Part shown: piece after piece, positions 1 through 8,137 of the stretch
Layout of the letters: each line of letters opens with the position of its first letter
Numbering within the stretch: the stretch's first letter is position 1
Assembly (NCBI RefSeq): GCF_028274965.1
Contig: NZ_JAQCNO010000005.1
Location: 1 to 64,000, forward strand
Length of the DNA: 64,000 nucleotides
From: Natronomonas sp.
Lineage (GTDB): Archaea; Halobacteriota; Halobacteria; Halobacteriales; Haloarculaceae
Reading direction: 5' to 3'
Notes under the pieces: generated by a model
Databases searched by the model: none
The model's input: the letters and a program-made list of their open reading frames with translations, nothing else
What the model was told of the DNA's origin: nothing
Translations under genes and position numbers: made by a program

Positions 1-44
1 AAGTAGACCTGCGTGTGAATGGTGGGACGTTGAACGGCGAGAGT

Positions 45-148
45 CACCGGCCTATTGCTGGTGACTGATTGCCGGGAGTCCACATCAAAGCCCCACCCTC
101 AAGGACCGAGGCGCGTATGCGCCGAGGGAGTAGGGTGGGGTAGTTTAC
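45..148 (+). mobile_element. IS200/IS605 (IS1341-type) right end, copy 1, with RNA-like hairpin
   Basis: The segment closely resembles two other places in the window (26930-26991 and 32435-32496). It contains a perfect 9-bp stem, CCCCACCCT (91-99) with AGGGTGGGG (132-140), an inner hairpin GGCGC/GCGCC (110-123), and ends in GTAGTTTAC at 148, after which similarity to the other copies stops. One frame across it reads PTLKD just before a stop, like the PTLKER tail of haloarchaeal TnpB. A second hairpin, GTCACC/GGTGAC, lies at 45-67. This is what is expected of the 3' end of tnpB plus its guide-RNA scaffold; any intact tnpB would lie left of the window. The family assignment is inferred from the shared pattern and memory of haloarchaeal IS ends. 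Confidence 0.65.
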
Positions 149-533
149 GAACCGGTCAACGGAGCGCGTGAATGCCCCTATCGCCGCAATTCTTTTTCAT
201 CACACTCCCATCGTCCCAAACAACAGCGCACAGACCCAAGTACCGTCAACAGCGACGGGAATGTTGTCGCCGGGGAATCTTAGACCGACTGAGACGCCCA
301 TGGTGGAAACCGCGCCGTTCACGGCGCGGAGGATGTCATTGTTGCGCGTGTCAGGGGTTCGTGTGCATCTCCCGCCGATGCCTCTCTCCCGGGCGGGACT
401 CGCGTCGTGTAGAGACACCTCTACGGTTCCGTACACGGGGTCGTCGAAAATCACCGGAAGGGGTGGATTCCGGTGGAGATGGTGGGTAGGGGGTTCGGCC
501 TCGGATGACTCCCAGCATCAGACGTGCGTCAGC

Positions 534-548
534 GAGACACGTTGTCTC
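534..548. promoter_or_regulatory. Perfect inverted repeat GAGACA-CGT-TGTCTC
   Basis: A 6-bp perfect inverted repeat with a 3-nt spacer lies in a gene-poor stretch, about 80 bp before a TATA-like run (CATATATATG, about 611-620) and a 41-codon reading frame. It could be an operator, but no regulator is linked to it. Apart from this and the short frame at 625, positions 150-840 show nothing convincing. Confidence 0.3.
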
Positions 549-624
549 TCTGGAAGTCATCTGTTAGCACTCGGTATCGAATCATAGTATTTCGGTATAG
601 TACACCATGTCATATATATGGGGA

Positions 625-750
625 ATGATAGAAGCCACTCTGCCGCGGACAGCCGTCGGTCCCGTGGGCCGCTTCTACCGGTTGACGTCCTTCACCGATC
701 GCTACCGCTACGACGCGTTCGGCGGACGCGATAACACGGGTGCGGCCTAA
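625..750 (+). CDS. Possible small protein, 41 aa
   Basis: An ATG at 625 opens 41 codons with GC-rich third positions typical of this genome, just downstream of a TATA-like element at about 611-620. The product would be basic and aromatic-rich (it contains GRFYRLTSF and DRYRYDAF). I recognise no family, and there is no operon partner; the NUDIX gene ends at 840 on the other strand, so the two would be convergent. Without homologues this could be chance. Confidence 0.3.
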   Translation: MIEATLPRTAVGPVGRFYRLTSFTDRYRYDAFGGRDNTGAA

Positions 751-839
751 CGCATCAAAACAGCGCTTTCACGGTGGACTGTCGGTCACCACCCGGGCGC
801 TTCCGCCGGGTGACTATCACACCGGAGCGGTCGCCGCGC

Positions 840-1289
840 TCACGGCGAACGATCCACGAGGAGTCGCCGGACCTGCGGAACCGTTTCCGGCGGCAGGCGC
901 TCCGGGGACACCCACCGCGACTCCAAGATGCCCTCGCCCCGAACGGGTCGTACGGGGGGCACAACAGAACAGGAAAACACCGTATGATGAGAGACGACGC
1001 CCGGCGAGCTGTGATGGGCGTACCAGAACGTCCCCGCGCTATCGATCACGACGGAATCACAGCGGAGCTCTTCGAGCAGCTCCCGACGAAGGCCCTCCGT
1101 GAGCGACTCCTCTGACCGGACCCCGCCGCCCGGGAGCGTCCAAAACGTCCTGCCGTCCGAGTGGCGCTCTCTGATCAGAAGCACTCGAGAGCCGGAGGAA
1201 ACGATCGTCTTTGCGCCGCGTCTGACCGGGTTCTCGGTGTGCGTTGCGCCGGCGCTGTTCTCGTAGGAGTCCGCGTGATGGCTGAACAT
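840..1289 (-). CDS. NUDIX hydrolase
   Basis: The 149-residue product carries a NUDIX box at about residues 54-76: it starts GGGVRSEE, then has the RELLEEL core that supplies the Mg2+-binding glutamates. NUDIX enzymes hydrolyse nucleoside diphosphates linked to another moiety; the substrate cannot be told from sequence. The N-terminal ~25 residues precede the first beta strand (TIVSSGSRVLLIRE). The ATG at 1289 has a weak A/T-rich promoter-like stretch upstream on its strand (about 1313-1325). It stands alone; the nearest gene in the other direction begins near 1464. Length is normal for a single-domain NUDIX protein. Confidence 0.88.
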   Translation of the reverse strand: MFSHHADSYENSAGATHTENPVRRGAKTIVSSGSRVLLIRERHSDGRTFWTLPGGGVRSEESLTEGLRRELLEELRCDSVVIDSAGTFWYAHHSSPGVVSHHTVFSCSVVPPVRPVRGEGILESRWVSPERLPPETVPQVRRLLVDRSP

Positions 1290-1463
1290 ACCCGAGAGGG
1301 CAGGCCCTACCGAATAAGTAAATGCTAGTTACTACCACGTCGACCCTTCGTTCTACGACGGACTCTGTCGGATCCGAACTCCCGATGCAGTCCTCTGAAA
1401 CGACTGCTCGCCGAAGGTACGGACGTAGCGAAGGGATTTCCCTGAGGCGAACCTGTGGGACGT

Positions 1464-1697
1464 ATGTCGAAGCGGCCGCGACCCGTCGTCGGTCACGTCG
1501 TTGCGTTCGTCTCGGGGACCGAGCGACGCCGCCTGGCGGTGGTCGTTGGGATCCCGGTCACATTCGCGGTGCTGTTCGAACTTCTCGCCAACTACGGGGT
1601 CCTCGTGTTGGTTCTCGCGGCGGGGTTAGCAACGTTTCTGTACACCCGACCGACGGGCCAGGAGACGGTGGCGGCCGGCGCGTACGGGGTCGGGTGA
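1464..1697 (+). CDS. Small membrane protein
   Basis: The 77-residue product (start MSKRPRP) has a basic N-terminus, then two hydrophobic stretches (VVVGIPVTFAVLFELL and VLVLVLAAGLATFLY) that look like two transmembrane helices. An in-frame ATG three codons upstream is also possible. Its TGA overlaps the ATG of the next frame (TGATG at 1695-1699), so the two are probably translated together. I recognise only that such small membrane-protein pairs are common in haloarchaea; the role is unknown. Confidence 0.65.
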   Translation: MSKRPRPVVGHVVAFVSGTERRRLAVVVGIPVTFAVLFELLANYGVLVLVLAAGLATFLYTRPTGQETVAAGAYGVG

Positions 1698-1849
1698 TGA
1701 CCGGTTTGTTCGTGTTCGAGCTGTACTGGAACGGCGTAGGGGGCAGCACGGAGCCGCTGTTACGCACTGCAACACGCGTGCTCTGGGTAGCGGCGGCGGG
1801 AACGGCGCTGGTCGGTCTCGGAGTGTGGCTCCGTCGGATCGAAGCCTGA
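1697..1849 (+). CDS. Small membrane protein, coupled to preceding gene
   Basis: This 50-residue frame begins at the ATG that overlaps the upstream stop codon. It has one clear hydrophobic helix (VLWVAAAGTALVGLGVWL) followed by a short positively charged end (RRIEA). The stop-start overlap and similar codon use argue that it is a real gene. The pair would form a two-component membrane unit of unknown function. The 360 bp after it (1850-2212) hold no gene I can support. Confidence 0.6.
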   Translation: MTGLFVFELYWNGVGGSTEPLLRTATRVLWVAAAGTALVGLGVWLRRIEA

Positions 1850-2212
1850 TACGGTGGTCGCAAACGGGATCCGATCAGGCCGAACGGACTGTCCTGCACT
1901 GAGCGATCGTAACGACGCCTACGCTTCGCTGACGGACGCGATCGGGCGTATCCGGTCGTGTACGACGGTACTACCGCGAACTAACTGAGCCATACCCTCT
2001 CGTGGCACGGGGTTTCGGGAGAACTGCACGACGCGCTCCGTTCGACTGCCCGTTTTGTAAGCCGACCGATCCCAGATCCAGATGCTGTATAACAAACCCT
2101 CGTGGGGTAGTGGACGGAGTGTGGTGAATAGCCGTCGGTACCCCTCTCAGTCACCGACAGCGGCCGCGGGTCATGCCGCAGGGTTATGCGGTCGGATCGC
2201 CTACGAGAACGA

Positions 2213-2812
2213 GTGGCAGACAACAAGAGCGGCCGCGACGAGCAGGCGGACGACAGCGAGAAACGCCAGCGCGAACGCGACCTCGCCACCGAGCTGAAAC
2301 GCCGCGACGAGCCCGAACCACCGATCGACCCGGACTCGCTCGCGCGCCTCGAAGCGGATCTCGGCGCGCTGCGGTTTCCGACGACCGGATCGGCGATCGT
2401 TGCGGCCGTCGGCGACAACAGGATCGAATCGCCCGACGAAACCCACACCGTGGCGGAGCTCCTGCCCGACACGGACGGAGAGAGCTTCAGGTCTCCGTCG
2501 GCCGTTCGACAGCGGGTGAAACGACCGAGCGTCGCCGCGGTGATGAAACGGATCGTCGAGACCGGCGAGACGGTTCGGGGCGTCGATCCCGACGAATCAC
2601 AGCGGGACGCCTACGAGCGGACGCTGCAGGAACTCCGGGCGATCGACGCCGATGACGACGACGAGGGGGTGGCGGTGATCGGCGATTGGGTGATCACGCA
2701 AGCCCAACTGAACGGGGCGTTCCCGGGATCCCGCAGCGTGCGACGGCAGGCGGCGAAGTTCTGTCGGGCGAACGGGTACGAAATCCGGAACGACGAGTGG
2801 CTCGGTATATAG
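2213..2812 (+). CDS. Conserved haloarchaeal protein of unknown function
   Basis: The product is about 199 residues and very acidic. The first ~45 residues are charged and probably disordered or helical; the middle resembles short haloarchaeal domains in which VESPDG-type turns are followed by a helical pair (here DRIESPDE region, VAAVMKRIVE, RDAYERTLQEL). The C-terminus (KFCRANGYEIRNDEWLGI) looks strongly conserved and ends the protein. I chose the GTG at 2213 because the usual N-terminus of this type is (M/V)ADNK; an ATG nine codons upstream (2186) is an alternative. No catalytic motif is visible. Confidence 0.75.
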   Translation: MADNKSGRDEQADDSEKRQRERDLATELKRRDEPEPPIDPDSLARLEADLGALRFPTTGSAIVAAVGDNRIESPDETHTVAELLPDTDGESFRSPSAVRQRVKRPSVAAVMKRIVETGETVRGVDPDESQRDAYERTLQELRAIDADDDDEGVAVIGDWVITQAQLNGAFPGSRSVRRQAAKFCRANGYEIRNDEWLGI

Positions 2813-2866
2813 GGCCCTACGAGAGTCCCGATCGATCGTCTCGTTTCGGTCTCGGGCGGCCGGACG

Positions 2867-3649
2867 TCAGAGCACCGACTCGCACACCGCTTTGATCCGT
2901 TCGCCCATCCGATCGATCCCGAGCGGCTCGACGGCTTCCCGGCCGTTGGACGGGCGTCTCGCCCCGAGAACGTCGATGAGGCCGTCGCAGAGCGCCCCGT
3001 CGGTCCGACAGACGAACGACGGGTCGACGCCGGCGAGACGCTCGCTGACGTCCCCGACGTCGGTCGCGACGACCGGCAGGTTACACGCCATCGCCTCCTT
3101 GACCGAGTTCGGCGATCCTTCGCTCTTCGAGGTTAACAGGAGAACGTCGGCGGCGTTCATGTACAGCGGCATCAGGGCGTGCGGCACGTCGTGGAGCGTC
3201 TGTAAGACGACGTCCCCGTCGATCCGGCCGCGGACCCGATCGACCACGCGCTCGGCCCGCGGGTAGTCCTTGGCCTCGCGTTGGGACGCGTACGGAAACA
3301 GCACGTGCGTCGCATCGGATCGCCAGCCGACCGATCTCCGGGCCGCCTCCCGCGAGAACGGCCGAAACAGGTCGAGATCCACGCCGTGTGGGATGACGTG
3401 CGATTCGGTCTTCAGCATCCCGTCCATCTCGTTGCTCATCACGATGACGGCGTCGGCCAGCCGGGCGCACAGGCGGCTCATCCGACCGACGTTCCCCAGC
3501 AGATCGGACCCCCAAAACGAGACGACCACCGGGCGGATCGACTGGGCGAGCGCCATGGGCCCCGTCAGGCCGTAGTTGGCGTGAACGACGTCGTACGGCT
3601 CTCTCGAGCGCCGACGGACCCGTCGATAGAACCGGACGTAATCGAGCAT
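2867..3649 (-). pseudogene. 5'-truncated glycosyltransferase family 4 gene
   Basis: The readable part (about 260 residues from MLDYVRFYRR) is the C-terminal two thirds of a GT-B glycosyltransferase. It has the acceptor-domain end (DVVHANYGLTGP, SFWGSDLLG) and the nucleotide-sugar domain with the E-x7-E motif in SEGSPNSVKEAMACNLP. The first Rossmann half with its usual N-terminal glycine-rich loop is missing. The frame stays open upstream to 4009, but that extension is arginine-rich antisense of another gene. The break lies at about 3650-3662, where a second, oppositely oriented gene also loses its 5' end. The product is probably inactive; the missing N-terminus is inferred from family length. 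Confidence 0.75.
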
Positions 3650-3661
3650 CGACCGCGAGTC

Positions 3662-4024
3662 CACGTCGTCGTCGGTGACCGCCCGTTCGCCGGCGAGTGG
3701 ACGCTCACCGCCGGCGTCGGCGACGAACGAGCGGAGACGACGGTCCTGATCAACGCGACCGACAGGTCGTCGGAGCGAGCGGATACCGCTGAACGCGCCG
3801 CGCTCGAAGCCGGAACGGAGTCGCCGTCCTCGCCGGACCCCTCCGATTCGACGGCCGATCCGACGGGAACCGACACGTCGCCACAGGAGACGTCGACGCG
3901 AACGTCCGCCCCGGAGACGCCGGACGGGACGGAAACCCAGCGCAGAGTCGGGTTCGGCGCCGGAGCCGTGGTGGTCCTGATCGGCGTTGTGACCGTCCTC
4001 GCCTATCACGTTCGGTGGGGCTGA
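3662..4024 (+). pseudogene. 3' remnant of a secreted, C-terminally anchored protein gene
   Basis: About 120 residues are readable: a beta-rich end (VVVGDRPFAGEWTLTAGVGD), a long Thr/Ser/Asp/Pro-rich stalk, and a C-terminal transmembrane helix (GAGAVVVLIGVVTVLAY) with a basic end. This is the layout of haloarchaeal surface proteins held by a C-terminal membrane anchor. There is no start or signal peptide, because upstream sequence belongs antisense to the truncated glycosyltransferase. The two stumps lie head-to-head, suggesting one deletion or inversion removed both 5' ends. I cannot name the family. Confidence 0.55.
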
Positions 4025-4063
4025 GGGTTTCGTCGCCGGATCCGCTTCGAACGGACCGAGCGG

Positions 4064-4717
4064 CTACGCACCGTCGACCGAAACGAGCGCGTTCGTGACG
4101 AGGGTCGAAATAGCGCGGCGGAGCCGTTCCGTCACGGCCTGATCCGAGATGCCCAACTCCGCGGCGAGTTCTTTCGTCGTACAGCCCCTCGGGATGTCGT
4201 AATAGCCGGACTCGACCGCGAGGAGAAGCGCTTTGCGCTGTGGGTTCGTCAGATTGTACCACGGTTCGCTCTCCGGTTGTGTCGGGTTATAGATGCGGAT
4301 TATCGTCGTCGGCGTTCCGACGTCGTTGCAGTACTTGTTGAACTCGGAGAGCGCGTTGTGATCGGAGAACCGCACCTCGAACTCCCATATCTCCGACGTG
4401 CCGAGGGCGCTCAACAGCTGTCCGCCGTGCGTCTCGAGGCCTCGAATAACGGAGTCCTTGCTCGCGTCCCACTCGAGCGTAAACAGCGCCCGGTCGTCGA
4501 ACACGTCGATCTCGGTGGCCGTGATCACGGCCGAATGGTCCTGGATCCCCTGGATGAACGACCCTCTGTCCGAGTCGTGAATCCAAAAGAGCGGGACGGT
4601 ACGACTGCTGATCGGGACCAGACGTTCGAGTTCGACGGACGACATCCCCCCCACGTCGAGGATCCGGCCGAGTTCGAAGTCCGCAGACTCGGTCTGGAAT
4701 TCTACGATCACACTCAT
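4064..4717 (-). CDS. Bat-type HTH-10 transcriptional regulator
   Basis: The 217-residue product starts MSVIVEFQTES, the usual opening of bacterio-opsin-activator-like regulators. Residues 1-145 form the sensory/GAF-like N-terminal region; residues ~160-217 are the HTH-10 domain (LTNPQRKALLLAVESGYYD, then TTKELAAELGISDQAVTERL as the recognition helix pair). Such proteins regulate pigment, redox or stress genes; the targets here are unknown. The upstream start at 4867 is unlikely because the extra residues are arginine-rich and unlike the family. It is divergent from a paralogue across 188 bp, so the two may share a control region. Confidence 0.88.
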   Translation of the reverse strand: MSVIVEFQTESADFELGRILDVGGMSSVELERLVPISSRTVPLFWIHDSDRGSFIQGIQDHSAVITATEIDVFDDRALFTLEWDASKDSVIRGLETHGGQLLSALGTSEIWEFEVRFSDHNALSEFNKYCNDVGTPTTIIRIYNPTQPESEPWYNLTNPQRKALLLAVESGYYDIPRGCTTKELAAELGISDQAVTERLRRAISTLVTNALVSVDGA

Positions 4718-4905
4718 CCTTACGTCTACCCGTCTTCGCGTGCCAGATAATAGCAAGCCATTGTTCACCAAGCTGAGAGCGCGCGAGACGCTGAGGTAGA
4801 CGCCGGTTCCCGCTCGTCGGGGCACCGCGGCGCCCGCGTCGGGGGCGTTCTCACCCCGAGTTGTCATACCGACGTGTTACACTCGCGCGCACCGGACCGT
4901 TAGAC

Positions 4906-5547
4906 ATGGCCACCGTGATGGAGTTTTCGAGCCCCGCCGAGGAGTTCCCGCTCGGGACGGTCTTCGAGAACGTGCCGGGCGTGACCGTCGAGCTAGAGCG
5001 ACTCGTTCCCCAGGAGACGCTTCTCATCCCGTACTTTTGGGTACGTGGCGCGTCGGTCGAGGACATCGAAGCGGTCTTCGAGACCCACGCCGGCGTGGTG
5101 AACATCGAACTCATCGACAGCGTCGAGGACGAGTACCTCCTGCGCGCCGAGTGGCACTCCGAGTACTTCGGGATTCTGGACGCGCTCGCGGCGGCCAACG
5201 TCACCGTGCTTTCCGGGATCGGAACGGTCGAGGGCTGGCACTTCGAGGTGCGCGGGGATGATCACGAGACCATCAGCGAGTTCCGGACCAGCTGTCAGGA
5301 CCACGACATCCCGATCGAGATCACCGCCGTCCACGCGCTGCTCCCGATACAGGACGACAACTACGAACTGACGAACGCACAGCGGGAGGCGCTCGTGTTG
5401 GCCTACGAACACGGGTATTTCGATTCGCCGCGCGAGTCGTCGCTCCAGGAGATCGCCGCCGAACTCGGTATCACCCAACAGTCGCTGTCCTCGCGGCTCA
5501 GGCGCGGCCACCGACGACTGATCGGGGGTGCCGTCATCGATCGCTGA
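4906..5547 (+). CDS. Bat-type HTH-10 transcriptional regulator
   Basis: The 213-residue product (start MATVMEFSSPAEEF) has the same layout as its divergent neighbour: an N-terminal ligand-sensing region and a C-terminal HTH-10 domain (LTNAQREALVLAYEHGYFDSP, then LQEIAAELGITQQSLSSRL). The two share the LERLVP motif near residue 40 and appear to be paralogues by duplication. The alternative TTG start at 4861 adds 15 residues not seen in the family. Effector and targets are unknown; the divergent layout suggests mutual or shared regulation. Confidence 0.88.
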   Translation: MATVMEFSSPAEEFPLGTVFENVPGVTVELERLVPQETLLIPYFWVRGASVEDIEAVFETHAGVVNIELIDSVEDEYLLRAEWHSEYFGILDALAAANVTVLSGIGTVEGWHFEVRGDDHETISEFRTSCQDHDIPIEITAVHALLPIQDDNYELTNAQREALVLAYEHGYFDSPRESSLQEIAAELGITQQSLSSRLRRGHRRLIGGAVIDR

Positions 5548-5626
5548 CCGCGATCCGGGATCGTATATATACCTCCTGTATGATCAGAGCCAATACTGAA
5601 CCGACCCAGAGGAGTTAGTTCTACGT

Positions 5627-5974
5627 ATGAGTAGGGTGACTACACGAGCGGGTGTCGATCTGGAGTCCTTCGAGTACCATCCGGAATCGGACACGCACCG
5701 GGCGCGGTACGACCGGGGAACGACGCCTCCGAGTTTGGCCGTCATCGCGTCGGTGTCCAAGGCGCTGAACGTCGGCCCCACCGAACTGGAGCAGCTCCAC
5801 TACGCCGTGGACAGCGACGCCCTTGACGAGTTGCTCCGCGGCCGAGAGCAGACCGAACGAGAGGTCTCGGTCCGGTTCACTATCGAGGAGCACTCGATCA
5901 CCGTCAACGACCGCGGTGTGATCTCGATCACCCCCTCGGAACGCGACACGGACGGGAGTGATCCGGACGAATGA
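5627..5974 (+). CDS. HalOD1 output-domain protein
   Basis: The 115-residue protein matches the haloarchaeal output domain HalOD1: a region with ASVSKALNVGPTELEQLHYAVD followed by the beta-rich tail (VRFTIEEHSITVNDRGVISI). HalOD1 occurs alone or as the output module of response regulators; its molecular action is not known. A TATA-like element (CGTATATATAC, about 5568-5578) and an AGGAG run (about 5611-5615) precede the ATG. Its stop overlaps the next start (ATGA at 5971-5974), indicating an operon of two. Confidence 0.85.
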   Translation: MSRVTTRAGVDLESFEYHPESDTHRARYDRGTTPPSLAVIASVSKALNVGPTELEQLHYAVDSDALDELLRGREQTEREVSVRFTIEEHSITVNDRGVISITPSERDTDGSDPDE

Positions 5975-6162
5975 CGGTCGATCCCGACAGACGACCGCCG
6001 GAGACGCCGGAGGAACTCGCCGTCGGCATACGGCTGCTGTTCAAGCAGGCACACGGCAACGGCGTCGACGTCACGGGCGGCTGGGACTGCCGAAACGGCG
6101 ACCGGTATCCGGACTGGGACGTGGTCGTCACGGAACTGCGAAAGCCGGACCACGACGAGTAA
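5971..6162 (+). CDS. Small conserved haloarchaeal protein
   Basis: The 63-residue product (contains TPEELAVGIRLLFKQAHGNGVDVTGGW) has a predicted helix followed by a Trp/Asp-rich beta region ending in WDVVVTEL. It overlaps the HalOD1 gene by 4 nt and is surely co-translated with it. Small proteins of this kind often follow HalOD1 genes in haloarchaea; a shared role is inference. No catalytic or metal-binding motif is present. Confidence 0.75.
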   Translation: MTVDPDRRPPETPEELAVGIRLLFKQAHGNGVDVTGGWDCRNGDRYPDWDVVVTELRKPDHDE

Positions 6163-6202
6163 CGACCGCATACTAAATCCGGCCCCGGGCGAACGGCGGT
6201 CC

Positions 6203-7399
6203 ATGCAAGCAGTCATTCTCGCGGCAGGACGGGGAACCCGGATGGGGCCGATAACGGAGACGATGCCGAAACCGATGGTACCCGTGGCCGACCGCCCGCT
6301 CGTCGCACACGTCGCGGACGCCGCGGCAGCGGCCGGGGCCGACGAGCTGATACTCATCGTCGGCTACCGCGGCGATCGGATCCGGTCGTACTTCGGCTCG
6401 GAGCACGCCGGCGTTCCGATCCGGTACGCCGAGCAGCCGGACCAACTCGGGACCGCGGACGCGCTGAACGCGGCGGCCGATCTTCTCGACGACGACTTCG
6501 CCGTCATGAACGGCGATTCGCTGTACCGTGCCGAAGACATTTCCCGGCTGTTTTCGGCCGTCCCGCAGGTCGGCGCCGCCCGCGTCGAGGATCCGTCGGG
6601 CTACGGCGTCTTGATCACGAACGACGGGACGGTCACGGCGGTCAGAGAGAAACCCGACGACCCCGCCAGCGACCTGATCAACGCCGGCGCGTACACCTTC
6701 CCCGAGGCGGCCATCCGGCTGCTCGACGTCCCCGAGAGCGAGCGAGGGGAGCGGGAACTGACCGACGTTCTGGATCGGCTCATCGAGCGCGATGAACTAA
6801 CGCCCGTGACCTTCGAGGGCTGGATGGACGTGGGGCGCCCCTGGGAGCTGTTGGAGGCGAACGAACGCCGGCTGCCGGGCGCGGCCGACGGAGTGACGAT
6901 CCCCGACGGCGGAGCGGTGGTGACCGCCGACCGAGACCGAGCGACCGGAACAGGCGATGCGCGCCAAGCGCCGGAGATCCATCCGAGCGCGGTGCTCCGG
7001 GGTGACGTCGTCGTTCACCCGGGCGCCTCGATCGGCCCCGGCACCGTTATCGAGGGACCCACCCTCGTTCGGTCCGGAAGCTCCGTCGGGCCGAACGCGT
7101 TGGTCCGCGGCGCGAGTCTGATCGGCGAGGACGTACACATCGGACACGGCGTCGAGATCGAAAACAGCGTCGTGATGCCCGGAGCAACCGTGGGACACCT
7201 CTCGTACGTCGGCGATAGCGTTCTCGGCCGCGACGTGAACCTCGGAGCGGGAACGAACGTTTCGAACCTCCGTCACGACGGGGAGTGCGTCTCCCTTACC
7301 GTCAACGGTACCCGGGTCTCCACGGAGCGGCGGACGTTCGGCGTGGTGCTCGGCCCCGGGGTCAAGACCGGGATACACCGGGGTTCAATCCGGGCGTGA
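6203..7399 (+). CDS. Sugar-1-phosphate nucleotidylyltransferase with left-handed beta-helix domain
   Basis: The 398-residue enzyme has the GT-A-type nucleotidyltransferase signature at its start (VILAAGRGTRMGPIT..MPKPM) and residues ~1-230 form that domain, which couples a sugar-1-phosphate to an NTP. Residues ~260-398 contain hexapeptide repeats of a left-handed beta-helix (DVVVHPGASIGPGTVIEG and following), as in GlmU-like proteins, which may carry acetyltransferase activity. It would supply nucleotide sugars for surface-glycan or lipid-linked sugar synthesis. No sugar-pathway genes are adjacent, so the sugar cannot be set. Confidence 0.88.
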   Translation: MQAVILAAGRGTRMGPITETMPKPMVPVADRPLVAHVADAAAAAGADELILIVGYRGDRIRSYFGSEHAGVPIRYAEQPDQLGTADALNAAADLLDDDFAVMNGDSLYRAEDISRLFSAVPQVGAARVEDPSGYGVLITNDGTVTAVREKPDDPASDLINAGAYTFPEAAIRLLDVPESERGERELTDVLDRLIERDELTPVTFEGWMDVGRPWELLEANERRLPGAADGVTIPDGGAVVTADRDRATGTGDARQAPEIHPSAVLRGDVVVHPGASIGPGTVIEGPTLVRSGSSVGPNALVRGASLIGEDVHIGHGVEIENSVVMPGATVGHLSYVGDSVLGRDVNLGAGTNVSNLRHDGECVSLTVNGTRVSTERRTFGVVLGPGVKTGIHRGSIRA

Positions 7400-7623
7400 C
7401 GCTCTCGGCCGACACCCGAACCGATCCCGGAGAGATCGTCTCGCGCGACCGGTGAGACAGCGCCGAAGCGCGACGACGTCGATGCGCGGACGGTCGACAG
7501 CCCGAGACCCACGTTCGGAGCGCCACTCGGAGCCCGACGCGCCGGCGGGAACGCTGCCGGGATAGAGGCCCTGAAAGCGCCGGTAGCCGGAGGATAACAA
7601 TACCACGTCCGTCCGTAGCCCGG

Positions 7624-7806
7624 ATGCAGATGTCATTGATCAAACGAAGCTCCGGGCCGGGCCTGCTCGAATCGGTCGTCGTCGATTACGACGACGCGCC
7701 GAGTGAGTGCACGATATACCCAGCCGACAGCGACATCGAGGAGCGAACGACCGCGTGGATAACAGCGAAGGAAGGTTCGTTCTGTCCGATCACCTCCCGA
7801 CAGTAA
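7624..7806 (+). CDS. DUF7511-like small protein
   Basis: This 60-residue frame contains LESVVVDYDDAPSECTIYP and TTAWITAKEGSF, which I recognise as the conserved pattern of a widespread small haloarchaeal family (DUF7511, from memory). The C-terminus (CPITSRQ) differs from what I recall, so it may be slightly altered. Function unknown. It is isolated: 224 bp from the previous gene and over 400 bp before pckA. A second in-frame ATG lies at 7630. Confidence 0.7.
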   Translation: MQMSLIKRSSGPGLLESVVVDYDDAPSECTIYPADSDIEERTTAWITAKEGSFCPITSRQ

Positions 7807-7994
7807 CCCGACGGCGACCGCGGAACCCGACCCCACGGCAGGCGTCTGTACCAGCCGCACGTCCGATGAAAGCTGCGTAGGCGACGGGACCCGCACCGAA
7901 GGTCGGACGTCACGTCGTCGCTGCGAACGCGCGACACCGCAGGGGGTCGTCCCGTCGAGAGGACGGGTCGGTGTGCATTGTGCGTCGTGTAGTA

Positions 7995-8018
7995 TATAAC
8001 AGGCATACCTCTGTTATA
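7995..8018. promoter_or_regulatory. Inverted repeat TATAACAG-n8-CTGTTATA
   Basis: Two perfect 8-bp arms separated by 8 nt, the left arm overlapping a TATA-like sequence (TATATAAC, 7993-8000). A 36-codon frame starts 27 nt after the TATA-like run, at 8027, where a leaderless transcript would start. The layout fits an operator overlapping a promoter, but the dependent gene is doubtful. Confidence 0.35.
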
Positions 8019-8026
8019 GACGTGGT

Positions 8027-8137
8027 ATGCTGCGCCCGGTGGGGCAGACCACCTACGGATCTGAGGTGCGAACACGCGCCGTCCGGACCGGTGGCGGGGT
8101 GTCGCGTGTCGAACACACAGATACGACGGTCGCGTAA
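8027..8137 (+). CDS. Possible small protein, 36 aa
   Basis: A 36-codon frame with ATG at the position expected for a leaderless start from the TATA-like element at 7993-8000. It encodes MLRPVGQTTYGSEV followed by an arginine- and threonine-rich remainder; no family is recognised. Support comes only from promoter spacing and GC-rich third positions. Confidence 0.25.
   Translation: MLRPVGQTTYGSEVRTRAVRTGGGVSRVEHTDTTVA

Noticed and set aside
200-454. 84-codon minus-strand frame
   Set aside because: Third-position use is less GC-rich than neighbours and no family or partner is seen.
3650-4009. N-terminal extension of the glycosyltransferase frame
   Set aside because: The added residues are arginine-rich antisense of the anchored-protein remnant, not a Rossmann fold.
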